From contig CAMCRV010000013.1 in NCBI GenBank assembly GCA_945877365.1, positions 1-59,227 on the forward strand: a stretch of 59,227 bases of DNA. Reading direction: 5' to 3'. The stretch is from an uncultured Clostridia bacterium (GTDB taxonomy: Bacteria > Bacillota > Clostridia > Oscillospirales > Oscillospiraceae). Within the stretch, counting starts at the first letter, position 1; the number at the start of each line of letters is the position of its first letter. This document shows, piece after piece, positions 24,489 through 32,778 of the stretch. The notes below the pieces were generated by a model. It saw only the letters and a list, made by a program, of their open reading frames with translations. It was not told the DNA's origin and made no database searches. A program made the position numbers and the translations under genes.

Positions 24489-25613
24489 CTATGCCTCCGG
24501 TATTGCCGTGGCAAAATAGATAATATCGCTGATATCCCGCTCGCCGCCGTAGTCCACATCGTTCATGCGCTCATTTCCCGTGACGATGGTTGCCGTCTGG
24601 CCGCCATCCAGAGCGTAGGCGGTTTTCACGCCCTTATCCCGCAGATAAGTGCCGAAGGTCTCCATGTTGACGCCGCCGGAATTGGCGGTAACCACCATGT
24701 AGTGCAGCTTGTCCTGCTGGCACAGTGCCGCCCGGGAGTAGAAATCCGCCGCTTCTCCGATGGAATAATGGTTTTTCGCCAGAAGCTCCCCATCCAGCAC
24801 CAGCACCGGGCCAAAGGCCAGACTGAATCGGATGTTGTGTTCCTTCACATAGGCCTCAACATCCTCCGTCTTTACCACTTCTCCCATCAGGGTGAAGTTC
24901 AAATCTCCGTTTTCATCCACATAGCAGGTGTCCAGCAGCCGGTCTCCGGAGCGTCGAACCACACCGTTGTACACGGTGTTGCCGAAAGCGCGATAGGAAT
25001 AGTAGTCCGCGCTGGATGCGGTGACTGCGTTGACGCTCTGAGCCATCTCCGTGGTGGTGTACAGCAGCCGTGTGCCGTAATCGCCTCCTGACAAAAACCG
25101 GCGGAACTGGGAAGGATGGGCGATCTTCACCTCGGAGAAGGTGTACACCGTCCTGCCCACCTTTTCCTTCCAGGTGATGGCCAGAATGGTATCATCCAGA
25201 TAATATTTGATTTTGCTGCCCTCCGCCAGAGTCACATCCGGGGAGAAAATCAGCTCCTGCCCATCCAGCAGCCGGGCAGCCTTTTCAATCACCGCCGTCA
25301 TATCCCCGGGGTTCTGGGTCTGGCCATACTTTTCCGGGTCCGGCATGGGGGCCACCAGATCCTCATCGCTGAGGAAATACACCTTTTCAATGGTGACGAT
25401 TCCGTCCAGCGCCTCGCTGGTGGTGTTGGCGATAAACATATTATATTTATCCATAAGCGCCAGCTTCGCCTGCGCCTGCATCCCCGAGGAAGCGCCGCTG
25501 TTTGCCCACAGCATCCCTGCCAGCAGGAAAACCGTCACCACCGCGCTGATCAGTCCGGCAAGCCAAATCGCAGCGGGATGCTTTCTTGTTTCTTCTGCCA
25601 AATACTTCGCCAT
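24489..25613 (-). CDS. phosphodiester glycosidase-family (NAGPA-like) surface protein, paralogue 1
   Basis: A 374-residue protein with a single N-terminal anchor and the same core as its neighbour: KVYFLSDEDLVAPMP, YYLDDTI, HPSQFRRFLSGG, ADYYSYRAFG and YALDGGQTATIVTGN. First gene of the operon, 61 bp after a consensus promoter. The start at 25613 is set by AAGGAG. Two paralogues of similar length with one gene between suggests a tandem duplication followed by divergence. Confidence 0.84.
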   Translation of the reverse strand: MAKYLAEETRKHPAAIWLAGLISAVVTVFLLAGMLWANSGASSGMQAQAKLALMDKYNMFIANTTSEALDGIVTIEKVYFLSDEDLVAPMPDPEKYGQTQNPGDMTAVIEKAARLLDGQELIFSPDVTLAEGSKIKYYLDDTILAITWKEKVGRTVYTFSEVKIAHPSQFRRFLSGGDYGTRLLYTTTEMAQSVNAVTASSADYYSYRAFGNTVYNGVVRRSGDRLLDTCYVDENGDLNFTLMGEVVKTEDVEAYVKEHNIRFSLAFGPVLVLDGELLAKNHYSIGEAADFYSRAALCQQDKLHYMVVTANSGGVNMETFGTYLRDKGVKTAYALDGGQTATIVTGNERMNDVDYGGERDISDIIYFATAIPEA

Positions 25614-25673
25614 TTCTGCTCCTTTTACCCAAAACACCCCTCCGGGCGCCTGAAATAACAGCATGATTTATTT

Positions 25674-25702
25674 ATTATATCCCTGTATTTGGCTGTTGTC
25701 AA
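25674..25702 (-). promoter_or_regulatory. consensus promoter of the glycosidase operon
   Basis: On the minus strand TTGACA (25697-25702), a 17-bp spacer, TATAAT (25674-25679). Both boxes match the sigma-A consensus exactly. Confidence 0.85.
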
Positions 25703-25750
25703 CATAACACACGGCAATCCGTTGGGAGAATCGGGAAGTTTTTCCACGCC

Positions 25751-25779
25751 TTGCAATTCTATTTTTATCATGCTATAAT
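25751..25779 (+). promoter_or_regulatory. promoter of the VanY-like gene
   Basis: TTGCAA (25751-25756), a 17-bp spacer, TATAAT (25774-25779). Start of transcription near 25786. Confidence 0.8.
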
Positions 25780-25809
25780 ATAAATTGACTCACCATGGGA
25801 GACTTGATT

Positions 25810-27213
25810 ATGAACGGTAAATGCGATCCCCGACTGCGCCGGATTCTGGCGTTGGGTCTGGGGCTTCTTTTCCTGATTCTCGCCTGGCTGGTCTACGACA
25901 ACACCGTAGACCGAAGCGGCTGGGTTTCCAAAAACGGCAGCTACTATTACCGGGATTTTCACGGAAAAAAATGTACCGGGTGGCAGGATATCGGCACAGA
26001 CCGATACTATTTTACAGAGGATAAGTCCATGGCCACCTACTGGCAGGACATTGACGGCAGCCGCTACTACTTCGGTGCCGACGGCACACTGGACACCGGC
26101 TGGCAGGAGGTGGAGGGCGAAACCTACTACTTCTCCCCTGCCGATGGCGCCATGGCGACCCTGTGGGCAGATATCGACGGGAGTCGGTACTACTTCGATT
26201 CCGACGGCAGCCGCCACACCGGGTGGCTGGAACTGGAAGGCAAGCGGTATTATTTCGGGGAAACAGGCGCCATGACCTCCGGCTGGCTGAAGCTGGAACC
26301 GGACACCTACTTCTTCGGCAGGGATGGCTCCATGACCGTGGGCTGGGAGGTTCAGGGGGACAACACCTACTACTTCCAGACCGATGGCCGTATGCTCACC
26401 GGCCGGGTGCAGCTCTACGACGAGGAGTACTACTTCCGGGATGACGGCAGTATGTACACCGGCTGGGAGGATGCCAACGATGGCCGCCGATATTACGCCA
26501 CCGATGGCACACGAGCCTTCGGCTGGGAAGAAATCGAAGGCAAACGCTACTTCTTCGGGGAAGAAGGCCTGATGCACACCGGATGGTATCAGGATGGGGA
26601 ATACCGCTACTATTTGCAGGAGGACGGCTCAGCTGCTGTGGGGCCGGTCACCATCGGCCGGGACACCCACTTCTTCACCCCGGACGGAATCCATGTGGTA
26701 CTGGTCAATGAGCGCCACGCCGTTCCCAGCTACCTGAACCGGGAGCTGGTGGTATACGAAGAATGGCATCAGGTGGACAAAACCTGTCTGGAAGCCCTGC
26801 GGAAGATGATTCAGGACTGCACCGATGCCGGAAACGAAGTGATTTTCAACTCCGCCTACCGCAGCATCGACACCCAGGCGCAGATTCTCTCCACCCGGAC
26901 AGAGGAATATATGTCCCTGGGCTATGACTACAATCAGGCCTACGCCAAGGCTCGGGAAACCGTGGCTCTTCCCGGCACCAGCGAGCACCATCTGGGGCTT
27001 GCCGTAGATCTGCTGGGAGAAGGCGCCATCGCCTGGCTGACGGAGCACTGCTGGGAGTATGGCTTTATCGTCCGGTATCAGGCGGACAAGGCACACATCA
27101 CCGGCATCATCGACGAGCCGTGGCACTACCGCTATGTGGGCACCGCGGTGTCCCTGCCCATGCGGGACAACGGCCTGTGTCTGGAGGAATATCTGGGAGA
27201 ATATACGGAATAA
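25810..27213 (+). CDS. D-Ala-D-Ala carboxypeptidase (VanY/M15B) with cell-wall-binding repeats
   Basis: A 467-residue protein. An N-terminal transmembrane anchor is at about 10-30. Then come about twelve aromatic repeats of roughly 20 residues (pattern TGWxxxxGxxYYFxxDG), as in choline/glucan-binding repeats. The C-terminal M15 domain has SAYRS, SEHHLGLAVDLLG (His and Asp zinc ligands) and EPWHYRYVG (third ligand). It trims peptidoglycan stem peptides outside the cell. The start at 25810 has GGGAG eight bases upstream; ATG 25795 does not. It is divergent from the glycosidase operon. Confidence 0.93.
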   Translation: MNGKCDPRLRRILALGLGLLFLILAWLVYDNTVDRSGWVSKNGSYYYRDFHGKKCTGWQDIGTDRYYFTEDKSMATYWQDIDGSRYYFGADGTLDTGWQEVEGETYYFSPADGAMATLWADIDGSRYYFDSDGSRHTGWLELEGKRYYFGETGAMTSGWLKLEPDTYFFGRDGSMTVGWEVQGDNTYYFQTDGRMLTGRVQLYDEEYYFRDDGSMYTGWEDANDGRRYYATDGTRAFGWEEIEGKRYFFGEEGLMHTGWYQDGEYRYYLQEDGSAAVGPVTIGRDTHFFTPDGIHVVLVNERHAVPSYLNRELVVYEEWHQVDKTCLEALRKMIQDCTDAGNEVIFNSAYRSIDTQAQILSTRTEEYMSLGYDYNQAYAKARETVALPGTSEHHLGLAVDLLGEGAIAWLTEHCWEYGFIVRYQADKAHITGIIDEPWHYRYVGTAVSLPMRDNGLCLEEYLGEYTE

Positions 27214-27249
27214 GTGAAGCCCCCTGGCTAAGCCGGGGGGCTTCACTTA
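27212..27249. terminator. bidirectional terminator between convergent genes
   Basis: A 13-bp stem AAGTGAAGCCCCC pairing with its complement, which ends the VanY-like gene and the leucine-rich-repeat gene at once; both stop codons touch the stem. Confidence 0.8.
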
Positions 27250-28695
27250 TGGCGTTTTCAGATAGGGCATCCCCAGCAGATCCCGCTGGGCGAAGTAATT
27301 GGGCAAATCCCGCCAGCCAAAGCCGGTGGAACGGGCGATGTGGAAAACCAGCTTTGCCTCCGGGAAGGTCTGCCGCAGCAGCTCCTGATTTTCCGGGGAT
27401 GTGTACTTGCTGCTCATCCAGAGGTTCTTTAAATTCTTCAGCCCCAGCAGCGGTGTGACATCGCTGATTTCCAGATAGCTCAAGTTCACATCCTCCAGCG
27501 CCGGGCACTGAGCCAGCGCCGAAATATCCGTAATGGGGTTGGTGAACAGCTCCAGATATTTCAGCTTTTGCAGGCCTGCCAGGGGTGAAATGTCGGTAAT
27601 TCCGTTGCTGCACAGCATCAGATATTCCAGCTTCGGCATATACTGCACGAAGGACAGATCCTGCACCCACATATGGCCGAAATCAATGCACACCAGATCC
27701 ACCAGATATTTCAGCTCCGCGCAATCCGCATCATGGAGCTTTCCGCCCACTTCGGAGCCTCTGTAGCCGTACTTATAGGGCATCAGGGCGGTGGTATCCG
27801 TGCGCAGGTGCATAAATCCCACATCCACACTCCACACAATTCGGATCTCCGAGTGGCGTTTCCACAGGGCATCCAGTTCCTCACTGGAAAGGCCGCAGTC
27901 ACAGAGAATCACCCGTTCCAGATAGGGAAAATATGGGAAATACCGCTCCACTTCCTCCGCCGAGGAGATTCTGATTCCCGATAAATCCAGTTCCCGGGCA
28001 TCGGTGGTCACCGTCCGGCCGAAAACCGTACATTCCCACAGGAAGTCGATTTCGGGGAATGCCCGAATCAGTGCATCCATGTCCCGCTCCTCCGGCACAG
28101 CTCCCAGCAGTTCCACGGTTTTTACCTCCGGCAGAAAGGTGAGCGCCTGCTGAAGCTCCGCCGGGTCGGCATCCTTCAGCTCCAGAAACTCCGCGTCCGA
28201 TTTTACCTGCTGTCCCCCCACTGCCACCTGATACTCTACATTCAGCTGGGGATAGCGGTTCTTCAGCTGTGCAAGCTGTTCCAGGTCCGGGCACCGGGAG
28301 GCATCAACGCTCTGAAGCTGGGGAAACAGCCCCAGAATCTGCAGATCCTCCGGTGTCAATTCGGTGATTGTCAGCTCCCGGGTGTCCATATCCCAGACTT
28401 GTCCCTGAAAGGGAATCCTCCACAGGATCTCACAGTCCGGCAAGGCGGCACGGAGCTTCTCATATTCCTCCGCCGTCACCGCCATCTGCCGCAGATCCAG
28501 CACCTCCAGCTGTTCCAGCCGGGCAAGCTCCTGCACATCCGGCAGGGTATCCCCGGACAGTTCCAGCCGGGTGGTATCCAGGGGATACTTCTCCCGCCCC
28601 ACGGAAACCGCAGGGTCTGCGCAGGCGGTCAAAGTCATACACCCCAGAATGCACGCAGTCCACGCCAGTGTTTTGCATAATTTGCCAGCTTTCAT
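27247..28695 (-). CDS. leucine-rich-repeat lipoprotein
   Basis: A 482-residue lipoprotein (lipobox LTAC, Cys25). After an N-terminal part with irregular LRR-like segments (DLRQMAVTAEEYEKLRAALPDCEI) there are regular internalin-type repeats: LEYLMLCSNGITDISPLAGLQ, then LKYLELFTNPITDISALAQC, then LEDVNLSYLEISDVTPLLGL. Surface attachment and protein binding are likely. Its N-terminal architecture matches the neighbour at 28761, so they are paralogues. The start at 28695 follows GGGAGG. Confidence 0.86.
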   Translation of the reverse strand: MKAGKLCKTLAWTACILGCMTLTACADPAVSVGREKYPLDTTRLELSGDTLPDVQELARLEQLEVLDLRQMAVTAEEYEKLRAALPDCEILWRIPFQGQVWDMDTRELTITELTPEDLQILGLFPQLQSVDASRCPDLEQLAQLKNRYPQLNVEYQVAVGGQQVKSDAEFLELKDADPAELQQALTFLPEVKTVELLGAVPEERDMDALIRAFPEIDFLWECTVFGRTVTTDARELDLSGIRISSAEEVERYFPYFPYLERVILCDCGLSSEELDALWKRHSEIRIVWSVDVGFMHLRTDTTALMPYKYGYRGSEVGGKLHDADCAELKYLVDLVCIDFGHMWVQDLSFVQYMPKLEYLMLCSNGITDISPLAGLQKLKYLELFTNPITDISALAQCPALEDVNLSYLEISDVTPLLGLKNLKNLWMSSKYTSPENQELLRQTFPEAKLVFHIARSTGFGWRDLPNYFAQRDLLGMPYLKTP

Positions 28696-28760
28696 ACTGA
28701 CCTCCCAAAAAGAGATGCCGGGGGCAGACAATCCCCCGGCTATGTTTCTCTCTGTGTCCC

Positions 28761-30365
28761 TTACCACAGGGTATCCGTGGCATTGGGATAGCCGAATTTC
28801 TCACAGAGCAGGGTATAGTACTCCGTCTGCGTGCCGTCCTCATTCCGCCGCCACACCTCGTCATAGGGCTGATCGCCGGTGAACAGGGTCAGGCAGTCCG
28901 GATGCTGCTGCTCAAAGCGGGCAATTTCCTCCTCGCTGATGCCGGTCTTTACCGCCACCAACCGCTCCATCTTCAGGTTGTCCAGAGCGGACAGATCGGT
29001 AATCTTGGACAAATAGCTGATGTTCAGCATGGTCAGACTGTCGCACTGGGCAAGGGGACTGATGTCCGTCAGCATATCACAGTAAGCCAGCTCCAGGAAT
29101 TTCAGCTTCTTGCAGTTTGCAAAGGCGGAGATATCCTTGATATAGGAGCCGGAGAGAATGATGGCCTCCAGATTGGGCATACCTGCCACAAAGGAGCAGT
29201 CGTTGAAATCATTGTGACCGAAGTCGATGTACTTTACATCCTCGCAGTATTTGAGAGGCTCGGTATTGCTGCTGTACAGATTGTAGACCGCCCGGATGAC
29301 CTCCCGGTCTGTCAGGCAGCTGTACTTGCCAAAGAAAATCCGCCAGACGATCTTGGTCTTGCCCCGGTACTCCTCCCGGAACCGGGAACCGAATTCGTTG
29401 CTGACCTTGCAGTTGTCCAGGGTCAGCTTGGTGCAGTTCTCCATGGCATCCAGCAGGGTGCGCAGCTGGGGCTCAGAGGCATCCCCCATCTGCTTGTTGG
29501 TAAATTTCACCGTTTCGTCGGTGGTGCTGATGTTGGTGTCATACAGGGTGAAGCTGTAGTGGAATACCACTCCGGGAACACCCTTTTGCAGCTTGGCAAC
29601 ATCCTCCAGCGTCAGATTTTTGCTGGTGTCGGAGCCAAGCTCCACCTCCTGCAGATTCTTCAGCAGGGTCAGCGCCGTGATGGTTTCCTCCACATCCTTG
29701 GAGGTCATGTCGGAGAGATCCAGAGAGGTGGTGCCAATATCGCGGGGCTTACCCAGCACCAGGAAGGTATACTCCACCTTCACCTCGGGATAGGCCGCCT
29801 TCAGCGCGTCGATCTGCTCCAGAGTCAGGTTGGTCTTGGGCAGGGTCAGGCTCTTCATTCCGGGCAGGTATTTCAGGTTTTCCACCAGCGCATCGTAGTC
29901 AAAGCTGTTGGGCTCCAGCACCAGCTCCGTCTGGCCGGGATCCACAGCCAGTTCCCCGAAGCGAACCTGATAGCGGATATCACAGTCCGGGAGTTTCTGC
30001 TCCAATGCCTGCAGCCGGGGATAATCGGTGCAGTCCGCAGCATCGATACTTTGCAGCTTTGGCAGATATTTCACCATCTGCAAATCCTGATCCGTCAGAT
30101 CGGTAACCTTCAGCTGGGTTGTGTCGCTGTCCACGCCGCCGCCAAAGGGAACCTTCCACAGAATCTCGCACTGGGGCAGCTGCTGATGCAGCTGCTCAAA
30201 ATAGTCCGGGGTAATCTTCTGATTTCTCAGATCCAGCGTTTCCGCATTTTTGGAATAGAAGTCCTCCCCCACAAAGACATGGGCTGTGCGATACCAGAAG
30301 TAGCTGCCGCCGATTCCGGCCGCCAACAGCAGCAGAATCACCAGACAGGCAATCAGTCTTTTCAT
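28761..30365 (-). CDS. membrane-anchored leucine-rich-repeat protein
   Basis: A 534-residue protein with an N-terminal membrane helix (LIACLVILLLLAAGIGGSYFW), no lipobox cysteine, and repeated segments ending in ALPDCEI/QLPQCEI-like turns. C-terminal LRRs follow (LKFLELAYCDMLTDISPLAQC). It belongs to a group of surface LRR proteins of gut Clostridia; the partner is unknown. It is read with the LRR lipoprotein gene 65 bp downstream. Confidence 0.84.
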   Translation of the reverse strand: MKRLIACLVILLLLAAGIGGSYFWYRTAHVFVGEDFYSKNAETLDLRNQKITPDYFEQLHQQLPQCEILWKVPFGGGVDSDTTQLKVTDLTDQDLQMVKYLPKLQSIDAADCTDYPRLQALEQKLPDCDIRYQVRFGELAVDPGQTELVLEPNSFDYDALVENLKYLPGMKSLTLPKTNLTLEQIDALKAAYPEVKVEYTFLVLGKPRDIGTTSLDLSDMTSKDVEETITALTLLKNLQEVELGSDTSKNLTLEDVAKLQKGVPGVVFHYSFTLYDTNISTTDETVKFTNKQMGDASEPQLRTLLDAMENCTKLTLDNCKVSNEFGSRFREEYRGKTKIVWRIFFGKYSCLTDREVIRAVYNLYSSNTEPLKYCEDVKYIDFGHNDFNDCSFVAGMPNLEAIILSGSYIKDISAFANCKKLKFLELAYCDMLTDISPLAQCDSLTMLNISYLSKITDLSALDNLKMERLVAVKTGISEEEIARFEQQHPDCLTLFTGDQPYDEVWRRNEDGTQTEYYTLLCEKFGYPNATDTLW

Positions 30366-30431
30366 TCTCTCTTCCGCCTCCGGATTGTTGTATAATGATA
30401 TGTTAAGATAATGTACAGATCAGCTTTATCA

Positions 30432-30588
30432 AATTGACAATTGAAAATTGATAATTGACAATTATGGTGTCCCTACGGGACGATTGAAAATAATATCTGT
30501 TTATTTCCGTGTTTTTCTTTTTAATTCATCCCGAAGGGATTCCTCAATTATCCATTGTCAACTGTCAATTGTCAATTCGGCGAAGCCG
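30432..30588. repeat. MITE-like repeat M2
   Basis: Ends AATTGACAATTGAAAATTG and its complement, inner CCCTACGGGA and CCCGAAGGGA hairpins, and a flanking CGGCGAAGCCG stem shared with M4 in the opposite orientation. With the plsC terminator it fills the 353-bp gap between genes. Confidence 0.82.
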
Positions 30589-30667
30589 ATAAATTCCAAC
30601 TTCTCAAGCAACTTCGTAAAACCGATAAGCAAGTAACATACTAACACATTTCCAATACAAATGCAAC

Positions 30668-30717
30668 GAAAAATCCCCACCGGAGGGCAAATACCGCCTG
30701 CAAACGGTGGGGATATT
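30668..30717 (-). terminator. terminator of plsC and its upstream operon
   Basis: Stem ATCCCCACCG/CGGTGGGGAT followed by TTTTTCG on the minus strand, directly after the plsC-like stop. Confidence 0.8.
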
Positions 30718-30718
30718 T

Positions 30719-31441
30719 TTATGAGCGTTCTGCCAGCACCTGCCGGATTTTTTCCGCAATCCGGTCATGCACCAGCTGCGCCAGCTGGGCAGGCTTCATG
30801 TCCGCATATTCGGCATATTCGATGGCCGGCAGATAGTGAATCTCCATGGTCACCGGGGCGCTGCCCTTCTCGTCCAGCACCTTGAAGCAGTCAACGAGGG
30901 CAATGGGCACAATGGGACACTTGCTCTTGGTGGCGCAGCGGAAGCTGCCGCCGTGAAATTCCAGCATCTCATTGCCCTTGCGGCTCCGGGTGCCCTCCGG
31001 GAAGATCAGGTAGTTCCTGCCCTTTTTGACCTCCTCCGTCACCGCCTGAATCACCGTCAGGGACTGGCGCACATCCTCCCTGTCCATGGGGAAGGACTTG
31101 GTGCACAGGGCAACCTGATGCAAAAACGGGATATCATACAGCTCCTTTTTCAGCACCACACCCACAGGCTTGCCGCAGGTCGCGGCGATGGCCAGCGGGT
31201 CAAACATCCCCTGATGGTTGGCATAGAACATATATCCGCTTGTTTCCGGGATATTCTCCTGCCCGGTGACCACCAGATTCACATGACCGCCGGCAATCGC
31301 CCGGCGGACGATCCTGCGGATATGCTCGAACTTCATCTCCTCGGGGTAGTTGTCGGTGTATTTGGCATAGTGGCACAGCTGGAAATAGGCGCTGGGCACC
31401 CAGAAAAGGTTGTTGAGCACCATGGTAACAATTCGGTTCAT
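30719..31441 (-). CDS. plsC: 1-acyl-sn-glycerol-3-phosphate acyltransferase (PlsC family)
   Basis: A 240-residue membrane-associated enzyme that acylates lysophosphatidic acid in phospholipid synthesis. It has the catalytic NHQGMFD (HX4D), the substrate motif FPEGTRSRKG, and VPIALVD. The start at 31441 has GAAGGGA upstream; the longer in-frame form adds a charged tail without a good site. It follows the ABC permease gene by 75 bp and may be on the same transcript. Confidence 0.9.
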   Translation of the reverse strand: MNRIVTMVLNNLFWVPSAYFQLCHYAKYTDNYPEEMKFEHIRRIVRRAIAGGHVNLVVTGQENIPETSGYMFYANHQGMFDPLAIAATCGKPVGVVLKKELYDIPFLHQVALCTKSFPMDREDVRQSLTVIQAVTEEVKKGRNYLIFPEGTRSRKGNEMLEFHGGSFRCATKSKCPIVPIALVDCFKVLDEKGSAPVTMEIHYLPAIEYAEYADMKPAQLAQLVHDRIAEKIRQVLAERS

Positions 31442-31516
31442 ACGCGATCCCTTCTTCTCTTCCTGATTCTGGGAAGAGTATACCACAGGTTGTGCCTTTG
31501 CGCAAGGGAGCATAGG

Positions 31517-32767
31517 TTAATCCCGGCGAAGAGCCTCAATGGGGTTCAGGTTTGCCGCCTGCATGGCCGGCAGAAGGCCGAACACCAGTCCAATCAGGGT
31601 GGAGAACAGAACGCTGATGAAGATCGTGGGCACATCGATGGCCACGGGAATCTGCATCATCCGGGAAATCAGCTGGGCAAGGCCGATGCCGCTGATGACT
31701 CCCACCAGACCGCCGATGCCGGTGAGCACCGAGGCCTCCGTGAGAAACTGCACCAGAATCCGCTTCTTCTTGGCGCCGATGGCCTTTTTCAGACCGATTT
31801 CCGCCGTCCGCTCCGTGACGGACACCAGCATGATGTTCATAACGCCGATGCCGCCCACCAGCAGGGAGATGCTGGCAATCCAGATCAGCTGCATATTGGT
31901 GGACTGGGACATACTTTGCAGCTGCTGCGCCTGTTCCAGCATATTCTGGCTGCGGTAGTCGAATTTCTCACTGGTGCGGATCTGCTCTCTGGTCAGCAGC
32001 TCCGAAGCATCCTGACCCACCTGCGCCATTACATCGGTGTTCTTCACCTTGATGGCCACATTCTGGGGCTCGTCAAACTGGTAGGCCGCAGGCCACAGCG
32101 CATCCGGCAGATACACCGCACCGGCGGAGGTGTCGGAGTACAGCCAGTATTCCTTCAGGGAGGAGATGGTGGGGGCAAATTCCTGAGACAGCGCCACCAC
32201 CCCCACCACGGTGAATACCTCGCCCTGAATTTCCAGATTCTTCCCCACAGGGGACTCGCCCCCGAACAGGGTGTTGACGGTGTTGCCGTTCACCAGCGCC
32301 ACCTTCCGGTGGTTGTCAAAATCGGACTGGGTAAAGCCCCGTCCGGATTTCACCTGCAAGCCGCAGACTGCCAGATAGTTCCGGTCAATGCCGTACATTT
32401 CACCGCTGAACTGGGTATTGCGGTAAAACACATTCTCGGAGTAGCTGCGCTGGGTGAACAGCGCCACCTTCTCCACCCCGGAGATCTCCTCCAGAGCCTC
32501 CCGGGTCTGCTGGGAAATGACATCCACGCCCTGGGGGATGCCCTGCCAGCTCATGTCATAGGGATAGCCGTCCTGGTTCAGCACCACCGTCACCACATTG
32601 TTGCCCGCGCCGATGAGGTTTTGCTTGATCTGCTCGTTGGTGCCCTTGATGGTGGAGACAATGGTGATGATGGCGGCGATGCCGATGATAATGCCCAGCA
32701 TGGTCAGCAGGGAGCGGAGCTTATGACCCCAGATGCCCTGCAATGCCTGGCGAATATTCTCTGTCAT
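31517..32767 (-). CDS. MacB-like ABC transporter permease
   Basis: A 416-residue permease. An N-terminal membrane helix (LRSLLTMLGIIIGIAAIITIVS) precedes a large extracellular MacB_PCD domain (about 45-260). The FtsX fold has three C-terminal helices and the motif SVTERTAEIGLKKAIGAKKKRI. It transmits ATP hydrolysis to the outside rather than forming a classic channel. Last transporter gene of an adaptor-ATPase-adaptor-permease operon. Confidence 0.92.
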   Translation of the reverse strand: MTENIRQALQGIWGHKLRSLLTMLGIIIGIAAIITIVSTIKGTNEQIKQNLIGAGNNVVTVVLNQDGYPYDMSWQGIPQGVDVISQQTREALEEISGVEKVALFTQRSYSENVFYRNTQFSGEMYGIDRNYLAVCGLQVKSGRGFTQSDFDNHRKVALVNGNTVNTLFGGESPVGKNLEIQGEVFTVVGVVALSQEFAPTISSLKEYWLYSDTSAGAVYLPDALWPAAYQFDEPQNVAIKVKNTDVMAQVGQDASELLTREQIRTSEKFDYRSQNMLEQAQQLQSMSQSTNMQLIWIASISLLVGGIGVMNIMLVSVTERTAEIGLKKAIGAKKKRILVQFLTEASVLTGIGGLVGVISGIGLAQLISRMMQIPVAIDVPTIFISVLFSTLIGLVFGLLPAMQAANLNPIEALRRD

Positions 32768-32778
32768 GCTTCACGCTC

